From contig JABVXV010000372.1 of the NCBI GenBank assembly GCA_013365325.1, positions 1-56,516 on the forward strand: DNA of 56,516 nt, written 5' to 3'. Under the pieces are notes generated by a model that saw nothing but the letters and a program-made list of their open reading frames with translations, did not search any database and was not told the origin of the DNA. This DNA is from Dipetalonema caudispina (taxonomy: Eukaryota > Nematoda > Chromadorea > Rhabditida > Onchocercidae). The translations under genes were made by a program, and so were the position numbers. The first letter of the stretch is position 1. Each line of letters begins with the position of its first letter. This document shows positions 23,093-34,920 of the stretch, in pieces.

Positions 23093-24324
23093 ATGACCAG
23101 TTTCAGTTCTATTCAAGAAACTATGGAAATGTTTGAGGGGAAGGAAGTAGATCATTTTTCCAAAACGTCACTTTTTGATGAACGCATCGTTCCACTTCCA
23201 TTGTTTGTTAAAAATCCCGTCAGATATCATCTCGTTTCACTTATTTTGAGATTCATGTTTCCATTTGCGGAAATCTTAGATAGAGTACTGATATTCTGAA
23301 AATAGTCAAATGTCGGTGTCTCACTCCTTCTTTGCCATCTTATCCTTGAAACAAATGAATTGAAATTCTACTTTCTGTTCTTCTCACCCAGTTAATCTAC
23401 TCTTCATAATACTAACAAATTCTGCTGAAATTAAGAAATAGAATCCGATCATCAACAAATATCCACAAAAGTTTACTACAGAGCCGCCCTCTGTTTTGTT
23501 CCGCTTAATTTAGCCTCGATTCGTAACACAACAATGTAATTTGTGATAAAGATGATGGATGGAAATGTTTTCTTATAATGAAATCATGAAAACAAATATG
23601 ATGATGTAAACTTAGATGAAATAATTAACTTTTACAGTAGACTTTACCCTTTTCTCATTTACATCACCGTTCAGAAATCATGCGACATACTTATTGCTTT
23701 ACCATTAAAGTGATTCACTTTCAATTTGACATAAGGACACTGAAGTACAAATGTGTGTTACATACATTGCCATGCATCATCTTTACCACGAATGACTATC
23801 AATTAAAAGTTGTTTTATCACCAAAGAAAATATGATGTTGCTGAAGACTATAGTCATCATGAATAAACTTGAGAAGACTTTGAAAACTTTCTTACAATAG
23901 ATATTACTTCGAGATAAAATGCCAAGGAAACAGTAAATATGAAAATATGAAGATGAAAATGAGCAGGTAATATTCCAAGCATACAAAAAGACACATATTA
24001 CTGCATTGAAGTATATGAAGTTGTTGTTTACCTGTTGTATCATTATTCAGAATAGTTTCTTTCAAGAAAAGAGATAAGAAATAATGAACATTGAATTGTA
24101 ATATTGCAAGGAAAAAGCTAACTTACCGTTCTCAACAGCAGGGAAGTATAATCGACCTGCGTGTTATGGATCTGAATTTCGTGATTCAGTGCTGTCGAAG
24201 ATACTACCATATTTTGAGCCAAAGCCATCGATCATATGTACATGTATATATCGTACCTATGGGTAGGTTGGTAGAATTAACCAGACAACTAACCTCAGAA
24301 TGGCTTATCGAAGAGAATTGTTAG
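23093..24324 (+). CDS. candidate two-exon gene, unknown protein of about 124 aa
   Basis: Exon 1, 23093-23284, starts MTSFSSIQETMEMFEGKEVD and has a hydrophobic stretch (YHLVSLILRFMFPFAEIL). Its ATG lies 4 nt after TTTTAAG, compatible with a trans-splice site. Exon 2, 24142-24324, follows CAACAGCAG and stays open to TAG in phase 0 (GSIIDLRVMDLNFVIQ...). A second frame of exon 2 (KYNRPACYGSEFRDSVLSKI) is also open to a good donor, so the true frame is unclear. No family is recognised. It may be noise. Confidence 0.25.
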
Positions 24325-25373
24325 ATGTTCCAAGAATTTTTTTAAAGTACAGTATCGAAGAAATTATTTCTTTAAAACCAACCAAACAAACATAGAGCCA
24401 AGATTTTAATTATATGGAAATGTTCGCATTTTTACGCCAATTTGTGATAAAAGCGTTTTTGCTGCATCAAAAATGGCAATCTTTAATCGTTTATCACAGA
24501 TCTTTACGTTACTTTTACTTATTGAGATGACCTGTAACCCGAACAAAAGCAAATAGAAGAGATGTTAATTTTAGACATGTAATGCCAACAAAACGGATTT
24601 TCTAAAAAAGGAGATGCCAAGAGAATACCCGTAAAGATATGTATAATTGTGTATGTGTGTGTATGTGTTTGTATCGGGGTGTTTCGTTGAATGTATTCTT
24701 CCTTTCATCTATTTCTCTCTACCTACTTATCATATCAAGTGTTACGAGTAGCAAGCTGGAAGCAGATCGTTGTAAAGCTTCTTATGAAAACGGGTCTGGA
24801 TGGGTAGGCGAAAACTGTCCAAAATGGCTTACAAATCTGCTTTCTGATCATTTTCTGATACTTTTTCTTTGTAAATCCATGTTATTCTCCCAATCTTTTC
24901 AAGTTGTCACCAATTATTCCACTCTTTTTTCTTCCATTCATTCAACACAAGCTATGTATCACTACACTGAAACACCGATTTAGTGATACTGTGGGATGGT
25001 AATGCTTTTTATCACTGTTAGCTTGCTTTATGACTTTATCCCTTTTCCTGCTACATGTTATGAGAAACTGATAACCGGACTGCACCTCATGCCCTAAGGC
25101 AATAATTCTCATATGGACAAAATATCCATCATACCCTAAGGCAACAATTCAGATGATTATTATTGTTACACTTCTTGCGATCAAGACGATGCGATTGCTG
25201 CACTTGGAAAGAAGTGAAACGACGAATTCAAGTAGCAAATGATTACTGATATTTCATGCATATTCCCATGCATTATTGTTGTTGTTGTTGTATTGTTTCA
25301 TCTATTTTCATCTCTCAAACTTTAGCTGCTCTTCAAAGGTGGTAATAGTACCGTTATTTGAAATTTGCTGCAG

Positions 25374-25433
25374 CAATTCTGCCACATCTTACTGCTGTCG
25401 TTACAATTCTGCCACATCTTACTGCTGTCGTTA
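25374..25433 (+). repeat. exact tandem duplication, 2 x 30 bp
   Basis: The unit starting CAATTCTGCCACATC occurs twice, head to tail and without mismatch. The period is a multiple of 3, so in an open frame (25276-25596) it gives a repeated decapeptide NSATSYCCRY. Coding status is unproven. Confidence 0.9.
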
Positions 25434-26573
25434 CAGTGCTTATCCCATCCCTTGCTATATTGCAAGTATGAATCTCATACTCCGCGCAAATATTCAATTC
25501 TTTTCTGTGATTTTATCGTATACTTTAATATTTTTTACTATCAAACATATCAAATATACAAACTTTTCTACTATCATTGCGCATAGCATAGATTAAGCAA
25601 AAAGAAAAAAAAAAGAAATGCAGAGGCATAGCAACACGATTACAACAAAATACTATAAAAACTATCAGTTCAGTCAAGAAATTCAGGATTAATTGATAAC
25701 AAATATTGCTATTTTTACTGGTAGACTGTCTTCATTAAATACTTCAAAATTAGTTTTGCACAGTTCTGCTTTTGTTCTAAATTTAGTTTCTAGTTTACTT
25801 TTGAAATACCAAAAATTTTCAAAGTTTTGCGGAAATTTTTGAACGTCAAATTTCCAACGCCAAGGTTGAAAAAGACAAATTTGTTTAACAATTTGTGTGG
25901 AAACAATAAAACAAAAGGCTTGCATCTCTTTCTCCTCTGATCGACTCATACATCATTTCTTCCATAAATTGCTTGTAACAACTGCTCTATGAAGAAAAAC
26001 ACAGAAGAGTGGAATAATTGATTTGGATACAACAATAAGTTATTGTAGTTCTGAACACAAAATCGAATGAACTTCAAAATGTTAAATTATTACACATATA
26101 TTAAATATTGCATTGTGACTGACCATCAGAGCGAAAGATATGAAACTTGAAATGATATTTATAACGCTTTCCATACTTAAACTCTTCCTCTGGATGGTTA
26201 GTTTGTGCCATGATTATTTGTACGATTTCTTACATCTTACCAACGAACACAAGAAAAGAACAAACTTTTAACGTAACTACGAGGTTCTTACAATAATGGT
26301 CAATCAACAACAAGTTATGTAGCTACAATCAGCTACTAATGACCTTCAGTAATAGGATTAATCTACCAATAATTTTGAAATTTTAGATATTTTTATATGT
26401 CCTATTTGTAGGTAGAGTGAAATGGAGAATTAGTTTTTACAATTTTGATGAATGCAAACCTTTTTAAAACATATAGCAACAGACTTACCACTAGATTGCC
26501 GATAAACCTGATTATTTCTTCAAATGTGATAAAAGAGATAAACGAACATTGAGCATTCTCGAAACATCATTTA

Positions 26574-29500
26574 TCAAACAGCAGAAGGTTCACTCCCTGA
26601 ACCTTCTACCGCTCCCTCATCTTCATCAGCAGCAATACTATCCACGATACGTGATAATCGTTCTAAGGAGCTTTTCTTGCCTGATGTTTTCCCTGAAATC
26701 CATTAACTTTTTATAAATCGTTTCGAGATGTGATTTGAATATGCTTAAATATTTGGATTAAATATTGAAATGTAACGTGAAATTTTGGACACAGATGCTG
26801 AAAAATATTGTCTTTTTTTGAAATGTTTAAAGTCGTAAAGCAGACATTTGAGTTTTCATCCTTAATAAAACGAGAAAGAGAGTTGTTTTAAAACATCTCT
26901 TCAAATCTTTGGAAAATAAAATTCGCACGAATATGATCTATCCCCGTGACATTAAAGACCTGTTTAGATAGAAAGTTTAGGTCAGGTAGGAACAACTGAC
27001 GCACATTACACTGTTCTTTCACTTGAATCTCTACTTCACTTAAGCTAACATATATCCAACTATCGCTCTAAATTTCTAAAAATCTCACATTCTCTTCTCT
27101 TATCCACACTTTACTTCTTTCTTAACTTCTGTATTTTAACTTCATTCTGAGGCTCCATTAATTTCTAAAGAACTCATTGCCACCTTTTCTCTGTAATTAT
27201 CTCGTTTAAAGCCCTTTAGAATCAAATAAACTGATGAATTAAGGAGCAATTAGAGAAATGGAATAGATGGAAAAGACATCAATCATTGAAGATTTTAATC
27301 CTTCGAGGTGACTGACACTAGCTACAGTACACCGAATAGGCGAATTTGTAAAATTTTAGTTGAAATGGTTGAAATTTTGCTTTGAAATAGCTCTGAAAAG
27401 AAAAGAAAAAAGAAAACAACTCTGTTTTGCTATTCTGTTCTTAACCGTTTACAAATAAAATGAGTTTGGTTTGTGCTCAAGACATGAGCGATGCAACATA
27501 TCAATGAACTTTAGTGGTAATAAATTTACGTTAGGCCTGTATCAAATTGAATACAAGAGATGATTACTGTATTCGAAATGTAAACATAATCCAAGAAATA
27601 ATATGATCAACTAATACTAATTTTTTTTATATCCGATTATTTCACAGAATATGGAGGAAAACTTTGATGATATATGACTGTTAAAACTTAATTATTTGAA
27701 TTTTTAAGCATCTTTTTGTACATATATAACTAATTGCAAAGTAAAGACAAGCTGCATAGCGCTTTGCTATGCTTAATAGGATGAATGAGGTATTTTTGGT
27801 TTGAAATTATAGAAGAATTCAAGGAATGTCCTCAGATTAGTATTACTTGATAATCTAACCCCTGCGTGGAATATTGGAAAAAAGGGGTGGGAAGAAATTT
27901 GTCTTTGTCATGAACAGGCAATATTTTTTAGATATTTTTCTTTTTTGTTTGGTAATATATCCATGAATGAGAATCAGATATTAAGATTCTTCTTAAGAGG
28001 GTGTGAAACAGAATAGCTTTAAAGGAGACTCAGAAATCACTAAAATTTGAAAATATGACAGCGTGTTGTATTAGAAATTAGGGACGATGATAGCATTTTA
28101 AGAACCAGAAGTACGAAGACGCATCGAGATAATTTTATTAGTCTTAAAGATTGGAAAAATGAGTTAATGGTACTGAAAAGTAGAATCGATAAGAATCCAA
28201 GGTTTAAAAAGGTCAGTAACCAATTAAGAATCATAAAGTATTGATTTTTAATGTTAGTCAGAAGTTTTTTTTTTTTTTTCTTTTAATAAATGGAGATTTG
28301 AGCCGTCGAAAATACAAAAAATTAGATTTGTAATCTCTTGCACCAAAAATTTCTATTTCAAATCTGACTCATCATAAAATAATTTTCGAATTAAAGTCTG
28401 AAACTTTTATAACTTAGGTTTTTGTTTTCAATTACTGAATCTGACTTGCTTCATGAGGCCTTTCGCCGGTGCTTACACTTCCGAAATCTTCATTCTCTTC
28501 CGTAAATGTTCCCATTTTGCTATCGTAGTAAGCTGCCGCTGAACCGTTGCTGGGTGTATTATGTACAGACTGCAATTAAAGATGATTTTTTTACTTTTTT
28601 TAAAACAAAATGTTTATTTCGAACATTACTGGTGTAAAAAACTTCTTTTGATCTTACAGTCTAAGTTTTTTGAACGTACAGCCTAAGTTGCTTAAGGATT
28701 TAGTTTTAAAATTTGAATCATAATTCGAATAATAAGTGCAATATAGGAATCTTGAATGGAATAAGAAAATGATTTTAACTAAAAATTAATTGGATTATCA
28801 ACTCAAAATTGTTAAAGACTGATATGTTATCTATTATTTTTGATTATTGACACATCTATGTGATATTTAAATCACTTCAAAATTTCTTGCACTTTTAATT
28901 TCCAAATGAGTCTCACTTATTGATAAATAAGATTTTTATGTAATAACTTAAAAATTTGAGGAAAAAGATTTTCTCAGCGTATCGGACAGATATCTCAACA
29001 AATAAATCACCAATATATTACATCCACAGCTGCTACATTGCAGTAATAAATCTTTCAATGATGATATTTGGCATATATGACAGGAAAAAAATTTTTTACA
29101 GTAGCTGATTATTTTGATTTTTGACTTTTTCATTGCTTATCAAGTTTACTTACAGACTAAAAGCAAATGGAATAAAATAAGTAAGTAAACTAAGTGTTGC
29201 TGAAATTAGCGGGTATATTAATTTAATGTAGAATTGTCATGAAATTCTTGAAATACTAAATGATAAAAATCAAGCAATGAAACTTTGGAGTAAATTTTTA
29301 TAACTAAGAAGTGCTGTTCATTCCTTTTTCCAATCCTTCAGAAAAGTTATGCAGATTTTCTCTAGATTGACTTTTTCACTTCACGAACCGCGGTTCCTAT
29401 GATTTCTAATGACAGTACACTATTTTTCTCAATTGGAAACCCAGAAAAGTTCACGAAAGTCGTGCTTCCCCGGATACTCTCAAAGATCAATTTTCTGAAT

Positions 29501-31840
29501 AAATTCCCGTATCAATTGCTGCATAAATATGTCTATTCTTTTTTTTATAGTTATTAATCTTAACATCTTTATTTAAATAAATTAAAGCATAACATTTTTT
29601 AGTAAATAGCTCTGTTTCTGGTTTTCAAAGCTTTATCTGCAAAATGCATTTGTCAGTAATGCGTCCCTATAACACCGTTAGCCTTCAACCTTCTTTCAAA
29701 AAAATTAAATAAACAAAAATTCAACTGACAACATAATCCTGGCCGTCGTTATCCGGCAAGTGAAGTCCTTGATTAGCAGCCATGATTTTTGTCATTTTTC
29801 CTTGACTTTGTAGCATATTTTCTAATTTTGTAATATATTCGATTGCACTTCGTAAAATTTCGACCTAAAGTTAAATAGTTTTGGGACATTTTTTCCGAAA
29901 CATTCATAAACACTGAAGGATCAAAAGGCTTTTTTGCAATATCAATAGCAAAGTTGGAAGAGTTTTTAAAATTCAACACGTTCTTTCTGAAATTTTTTTT
30001 TCGGAAATTTTCATATTGTAAGATAGAAAAAAAAAAAAAAAAAAAAACAGATAAAAATAACCTTTGGTAATCTTTGGTTAGGATTAGGACATGTCCTTTG
30101 CTTAACCACCTCAAATGCTTCGTTTACTTTGCGCAATCGACGCCTTTCCCGCATTGTTGCTGCTTTCCTTCTGTCTACTACAAACTTTGCAATATTAGCA
30201 ATATAATTATATTAGCTTATTTTTTTGTTCTTAAACAAAGAGAAAACAGATAATAAAAATTAAAAAATTAATAAATAGCACGAGCGTTGCTTTACAGACA
30301 TCTTTCGGTGAAAACTTGAAAATCTGATTTTTAATGTAATCTGATTATTCAATAATATTTGGAATAATCATAAAAGACTTACATCTCCGCGGTACCTGTG
30401 TAGGCTCGGCATGTTGTTGTACAACGGCTGAAGTATTAGCAACATCCGCATTTGCCTGGATTAATTCCGCATGCTGTTCTGAGATATCGCTGGTTGAACC
30501 GCCTGCTGCCGAAATTAGTTCTACTGCTAAAACTTTTTTAAAATTCCTTATTTCCTCGTTTATAACACAAAGTTTAACATTAAAAGTCTAACATTCTTGC
30601 ATTACAAAGTTAAATTCTTCCATCATTGAAATATAGTATGAGCCTAAAGAAGCTAGATGATGAAATGGAAAAACAGAATAATAAAAAAGTATTTGAACTT
30701 CCAGCTATATATTTTTATGAAAGAATAATGAGAAGTTCTGATAACCCTATCACGATCAATATTATCATTTCATGACATTGCACAAATTTCGAAATAACAA
30801 TTTAATTATCCTTTGAAATTTATGTGTGTTTTTGTAAAATTACTATATCATTCTACTGAAAGTATTCACAGTTGATTTCCAATTTTAAGTTAGACTAAAT
30901 TTGAATTCCTATCCGATGAAATTAAAAAGATCGACAAAGTCATAAACAATGTTCAGTGACCAACACTAACTAACATATATATTCCCATATATATATTTTC
31001 ATAAACACTGCAAATTTTATAGGCCAGCAAAACCATAAATGTATTTGATTTCTTAAAATAAAAATCGAAATTTGAATTTTGAAAAATTTGAAAGTTGATT
31101 AAAAATTACAGTTATTCCTCTATTTCCAACATTTTTTGAAAACATCAATTTGAATCAGTAGGCAAGAAAAATGAACCGTGCTCTTTAACATCCTGTTCCT
31201 GCTTGATATCCTTCGCAATTCCAGGATCAGATCGAACTGATTTCGGGAAGTCTGTATTGCTTCGATTTGTCGAAAATGGTGTTAAATCTGTAGTATAGAA
31301 GGATGTGGAGCCGGCAGTGGGACCATAAGATGGATAGTACGATGGATATCTGTAAAATAAAAATTTTTTTGAAGTGAAATAATGAAATAATATAGTTTTC
31401 ATACTACAAACCAATGATGACAAAACAGTATTGTTTCGGTGATCTGTTCAAAAAATAACGCATCCGAGCTCCTCAACTAACTTATCTAACCCAACGGTAG
31501 ATTCGGTCAATTTATTTTTCTTGGTAAAATTATACAATCAAATGGAAAAATTACACAACCATTTTTATGTGTAAACTATGAAGCGGATAATAAAAGGATT
31601 GATATGTTTATGGTCGTCGTATTATTGTATCTGCTGAAAACTCAAAGTATTTTCCGATTAAACACAGGATTACCTATACGGATCATAAGTGGAAAGAGCA
31701 TGCGCGGATGAATATTCTCCAAGAGGTGCTGCTTGAGGTGCAAAAGGTGTTAAAGTTGTAATATCCGGCGCTGTCGTCATTCTTGCTTGTGGTTGTGTGT
31801 AGCCGTACAATGGATCGTATTGACACCCTTCTGGGTTCAT
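26574..31840 (-). CDS. hlh-1: myogenic bHLH transcription factor, MyoD/HLH-1 orthologue
   Basis: Seven exons (minus): 31840-31674, 31349-31177, 30526-30383, 30177-30062, 29864-29730, 28569-28479, 26692-26574. All junctions are in phase, giving 314 aa. It binds E-boxes (CANNTG), usually as a dimer with an E protein, to specify body-wall muscle. The bHLH spans about residues 162-218: the basic region [20 protein letters not shown] carries the myogenic Ala-Thr pair (A168, T169) and the junction Lys178. Helix 1 ends in [16 protein letters not shown], and helix 2 starts [11 protein letters not shown] after an intron. The N-terminal DITTLTPF and tyrosine/proline-rich stretch, and the C-terminal [13 protein letters not shown] (283-295, the conserved MyoD-family helix), agree with the nematode orthologue. 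That C-terminal helix is encoded on its own exon beyond a 1.8 kb intron. The ATG abuts an acceptor (CAATTATAG), compatible with trans-splicing. The exon 5 donor (GTT|GTCAGT) is less usual. Confidence 0.95.
26693..28478 (-). other. long last intron of hlh-1
   Basis: 1,786 bases between the exon ending ...DFG and the exon encoding the C-terminal conserved helix. Phase 1 is kept (A|GG, Arg276). No nested gene is seen. If splicing fails, exon 6 runs on to a stop after about 15 further codons (near 28431), which would give a protein without the C-terminal helix. Confidence 0.7.
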
Positions 31841-32318
31841 CTATAATTGTGAAAAATTAAACAAATTTTTTGAATCATCATTTGTTAATCTATTTATTTT
31901 GTTTACTCGGTTTATTCACTCAGACATTCATTGGAAAGCTCTCTCTTTCCGAGTGATTATTATTTTCCAGGAATCATTGTTCCTTTTGCATTTTATACCG
32001 ATAAAAAAGTAGTTGGACCTTGTGATATACGACTATAAGTTAACTTCGTCATAATCAAGACTTTTATACAAATGTTTGTATACTTAATATAAGCAATTCT
32101 CTTTGCTTGGGCTTAGCATATTTTGCAAAATTAATAAGATAGAAGGTTTGATTGCAATAAAATAGTTGTGAAACTAACCAAAACGAAAATCGCTCAACAT
32201 GGATATTCCTGGAAGTGAATTCAGTCTTCTTATTTAAGGAAATCTTGCTTGAAAATTTTAACTTATTCACTTCAACTGGATAACTAGTTATTATATAATT
32301 AACATCATGCAATCAAGT

Positions 32319-32540
32319 TTAAATACTGCCAGAGAAGCTGAATGGTAGCTGATTAAAGCTATCCTCCAAAATAGGCCAAGTGGATGCAAGGTTGTTCGGA
32401 ATATTTGATCCGAGACGACGCTGGACCACACTGGCAGCTAGGCTTAAGCTAACTAAACAAACTAAAACTAAGACTTGTACTAGAAATAAGCCAGTTGGCG
32501 CGCCATCTGTGGCAACAGGCGGGCATAGCTGTATCACCAT
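32319..32540 (-). CDS. candidate 73-aa ORF with hydrophobic leader upstream of hlh-1
   Basis: The ATG frame encodes a hydrophobic core (GLFLVQVLVLVCLVSLSLAA) and then VVQRRLGSNIPNNLASTWP, giving a signal-peptide plus short mature-chain look with a dibasic RR after the core. It lies on the same strand as hlh-1, 480 bases upstream, in GC-richer DNA that could equally be its promoter or 5' UTR. There is no recognised family. Confidence 0.3.
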   Translation of the reverse strand: MVIQLCPPVATDGAPTGLFLVQVLVLVCLVSLSLAASVVQRRLGSNIPNNLASTWPILEDSFNQLPFSFSGSI

Positions 32541-32572
32541 GTTAAAACTCTAACTCATCGGCCGAAGAAGCA

Positions 32573-32964
32573 CATATGTTCCATGGTCAATTGTTGCCGA
32601 ATTGTGCTTAAAGGCCAACTGTTGTGGTTGTAGTGTGGTGGTGGCGGTGGTGCTGACGTGTACGTATGTGTTAAAGCTTCAGTATAAAATAAAATAGCTG
32701 CATTAGAGTTAGTAACATCATTATCCCACTCTTATCAACATCATCATCCTCTTTTACATCTATCCAGGAGACTTACCTTTCAAGCTTTTCACTATCTGGA
32801 GAAGCTGGTGGCTATGCTCCGTGAGTAGGTTCACTTCTCTCCGGAGAACAATTGGCGTAAATTTCGAGGTGACGAATAAGACAGAAGATGGTTTCGATTC
32901 AACAGCTGCTACCTTCAGAAACAACAAAAACGTCCACTACCAACAACTGACTTTGGGCCAACTG
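32573..32964 (-). promoter_or_regulatory. E-box cluster upstream of hlh-1
   Basis: Six CANNTG sites lie in 392 bases: CATATG 32573, CAATTG 32588, CAACTG 32616, CAGCTG 32903, CAACTG 32944 and CAACTG 32959. About 1.5 would be expected by chance at 1 per 256. CAGCTG is a preferred MyoD-type site. MyoD-family genes, including C. elegans hlh-1, maintain their own expression. This region, 0.7-1.1 kb upstream of the first ATG, is a natural candidate for an autoregulatory muscle enhancer. Function is inferred. Confidence 0.4.
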
Positions 32965-33365
32965 TTCATTCCTGAAAGAAGGCGAAGCATCCCAAGCTAA
33001 TCTCTGGCTAACTTCCTAGCTAACTACTGTACTCCGCCCCTCCTCTTTGAAATAAAGTCTAACTAGAAGAGAAGTAAGACTTGTCACAGATTATATACGA
33101 AACAGAGAGATTTAAAGAAAGGAGGAGTTCCTTGAAGCTGTTATGTAATATCGCAGCAGCTATATCAGATCAGCAACAGATACCCCCCTAAAATATTTAG
33201 CCTCCCTTCATTGTCCTTTAGCATCAAACCATCCTACAAAAGATATTTTTTATAGGACCGACTTTTACGAATAACTTTACGACGATGGGTACAACGGAAC
33301 AAAATTTATAGCTTAAAAAGAAATAATTCCAAGCATTGATAAATTGTTATCGGTACAGAATCGTA

Positions 33366-33644
33366 TTAGCAGACAGATAAACACGAACATTGCTTACAGG
33401 TCATCTCTTGAATTTGGATTGAAAAGTTGCTGAACAGAGAGAAGGAGAGGAGGACAGGGAAACATTGGAGACAATAATGTATCTCCTCATATCTTGTTTG
33501 ATTCTTTGTGACAGCTCTATCGTTCACGGACTGATCCACAAATGTCAGATTCGAGGATCTCTTTACATATTTGTCTGTGGATCTTCTTATCAGTAATCCG
33601 AGATGATAAATATCTCCCGTCCAATCTTCCTTCAATTGCTTCAT
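33366..33644 (-). CDS. candidate exon, unrecognised
   Basis: The 92-codon frame starts MKQLKEDWTGDIYHLGLLIR and has an even, protein-like composition for about 60 residues. It continues with a hydrophobic stretch (FPVLLSFSLF) and a Cys-rich end (CKQCSCLSVC). No splice partner was found. It lies upstream of hlh-1 on the same strand and may be unrelated. Confidence 0.2.
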   Translation of the reverse strand: MKQLKEDWTGDIYHLGLLIRRSTDKYVKRSSNLTFVDQSVNDRAVTKNQTRYEEIHYCLQCFPVLLSFSLFSNFSIQIQEMTCKQCSCLSVC

Positions 33645-34272
33645 ATCTAGAAGTCGTCTGTTCTGAATATATCATTGTTTATCGTGAAAATCATTTGAAT
33701 CACAAATTTTAGCATCTTGAAATATTTGGAACTGGAGATGAACAATTTAGACGAATAAAAAACTTCATCGAAGCTGATACATAATTTCGGTAGGTCAGCT
33801 AGACTCTTATTACATTAGCCAATGTATAACACGACTATAATTTGATGAGTACTAGTAAAAAGTCACCTATTTTTTATTCAGAATTGACAATCTTGTAGCC
33901 ATGTAAACTGCAATCTTCTCTCCAGTACTTCATGAGTTTCCATTTTCAATTTGCTTTTCCGAAATCATCCAGTTGACCGATATTCACAAGTTTGCATTTT
34001 TTTCCCCATTTTTTTTTTTTTTTACAAAATCATTGGAATTCTTTTTTCATCTCAAAAAGCTTCTCGATCATAATCATAAATCATTGTATCAAAAAAAAAA
34101 AAGAAAAAAGTGAACTTAACGTTAACAAAATCAACGAAGGTCAATTACCGGACATTCCTGGTAAGTGTTAGTAGTTTGTGAGCGATATTTGTCCACCTAT
34201 ATAAATTAATGTCCAGACAAAGGTATTGACATTGATAAGACATTTTTTTCCATCACTTCAAAAAGTGTTGTT

Positions 34273-34299
34273 TCTCTCTCTCTCTTTCTCTCTCTCGTT
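34273..34299. repeat. CT dinucleotide microsatellite
   Basis: Interrupted run of CT units with one CTTT interruption. Confidence 0.9.
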
Positions 34300-34764
34300 T
34301 AATTATCCACATCAACTGTTACCGTCGTATGATTTTTTTTTCTGTCCTCTTCCTCTCTATGTTTACTGCTTATGATGCTTCACCCGTCATGTAATTTTAA
34401 ATCGAAGTTGCTAAAAAATTTTTGAGATGTGCTTAAACGCAGAAATTGCAATCCTCTGGTGATATCTTGAGGGTTACAAGGTTTCATTTTTCTTTCTGCT
34501 ATAGCTGTCTTAAATTTAAGAAATTATTTAACAAAATTTCTTAATAAATTCTTTTAAGATTTTGTAGGTCGCTTCTCAAATTTTTGATTTTTTCACTAAC
34601 TTTTGATTTATTCAATTCAAATAGCAAAAATTATTTCGGTCAGCTTTCAAGTTCAATAAATGCATCCACAAAATGGCTATTTGAGGTTATCTTAGAGGAT
34701 GATATGCTAGTTCTTCTTGACCTTTCTGGTTATTTTTTCACTGCCTGAAATACGGCAGTGATAA

Positions 34765-34920
34765 AGGACAGAGCCGATTAAGTATTACAATTCATTGCAC
34801 CCAGCGGTACCCTGGTACAGAAATGAGACTTTCTTGTCGGCGGTCGGCATATTAGATGTCACTAAAGATTCCTGTTCGTATTACGGTACATTAGCTGTTG
34901 AGCTTCTACTTCTGCTCTAA
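34765..34920 (+). CDS. candidate 51-codon exon in a GC-rich island
   Basis: The frame from a stop at 34764 to TAA reads RTEPIKYYNSLHPAVPWYRN and then ETFLSAVGILDVTKDSCSYY. The island is visibly richer in G+C than the flanks and holds several GGTAC/GTACC words (also near 34967 and 35003). There is no start codon at its head and no family match. It may be an exon of an unseen gene or a conserved regulatory element. Confidence 0.2.
   Translation, partial: RTEPIKYYNSLHPAVPWYRNETFLSAVGILDVTKDSCSYYGTLAVELLLLL

Larger units (their letters stand above)
22911..26573. other. 3.6 kb with only candidate exons
   Basis: See the separate entries at 23093-24324 and 25374-25433. A frame at 24639-24983 has a hydrophobic leader (SISLYLLIISSVTSSKLEAD) followed by a Cys/Trp-containing stretch, but no exon links could be made. 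A GT-rich microsatellite sits at about 24648-24672. An A-run (about 18) sits at 22441-22460, inside the PAI gene's first intron. Confidence 0.3.

Noticed and set aside
29773..30114. 113-codon minus-strand ORF across two hlh-1 exons
   Set aside because: It is out of frame with the bHLH exons and spans an intron; a shadow of hlh-1.
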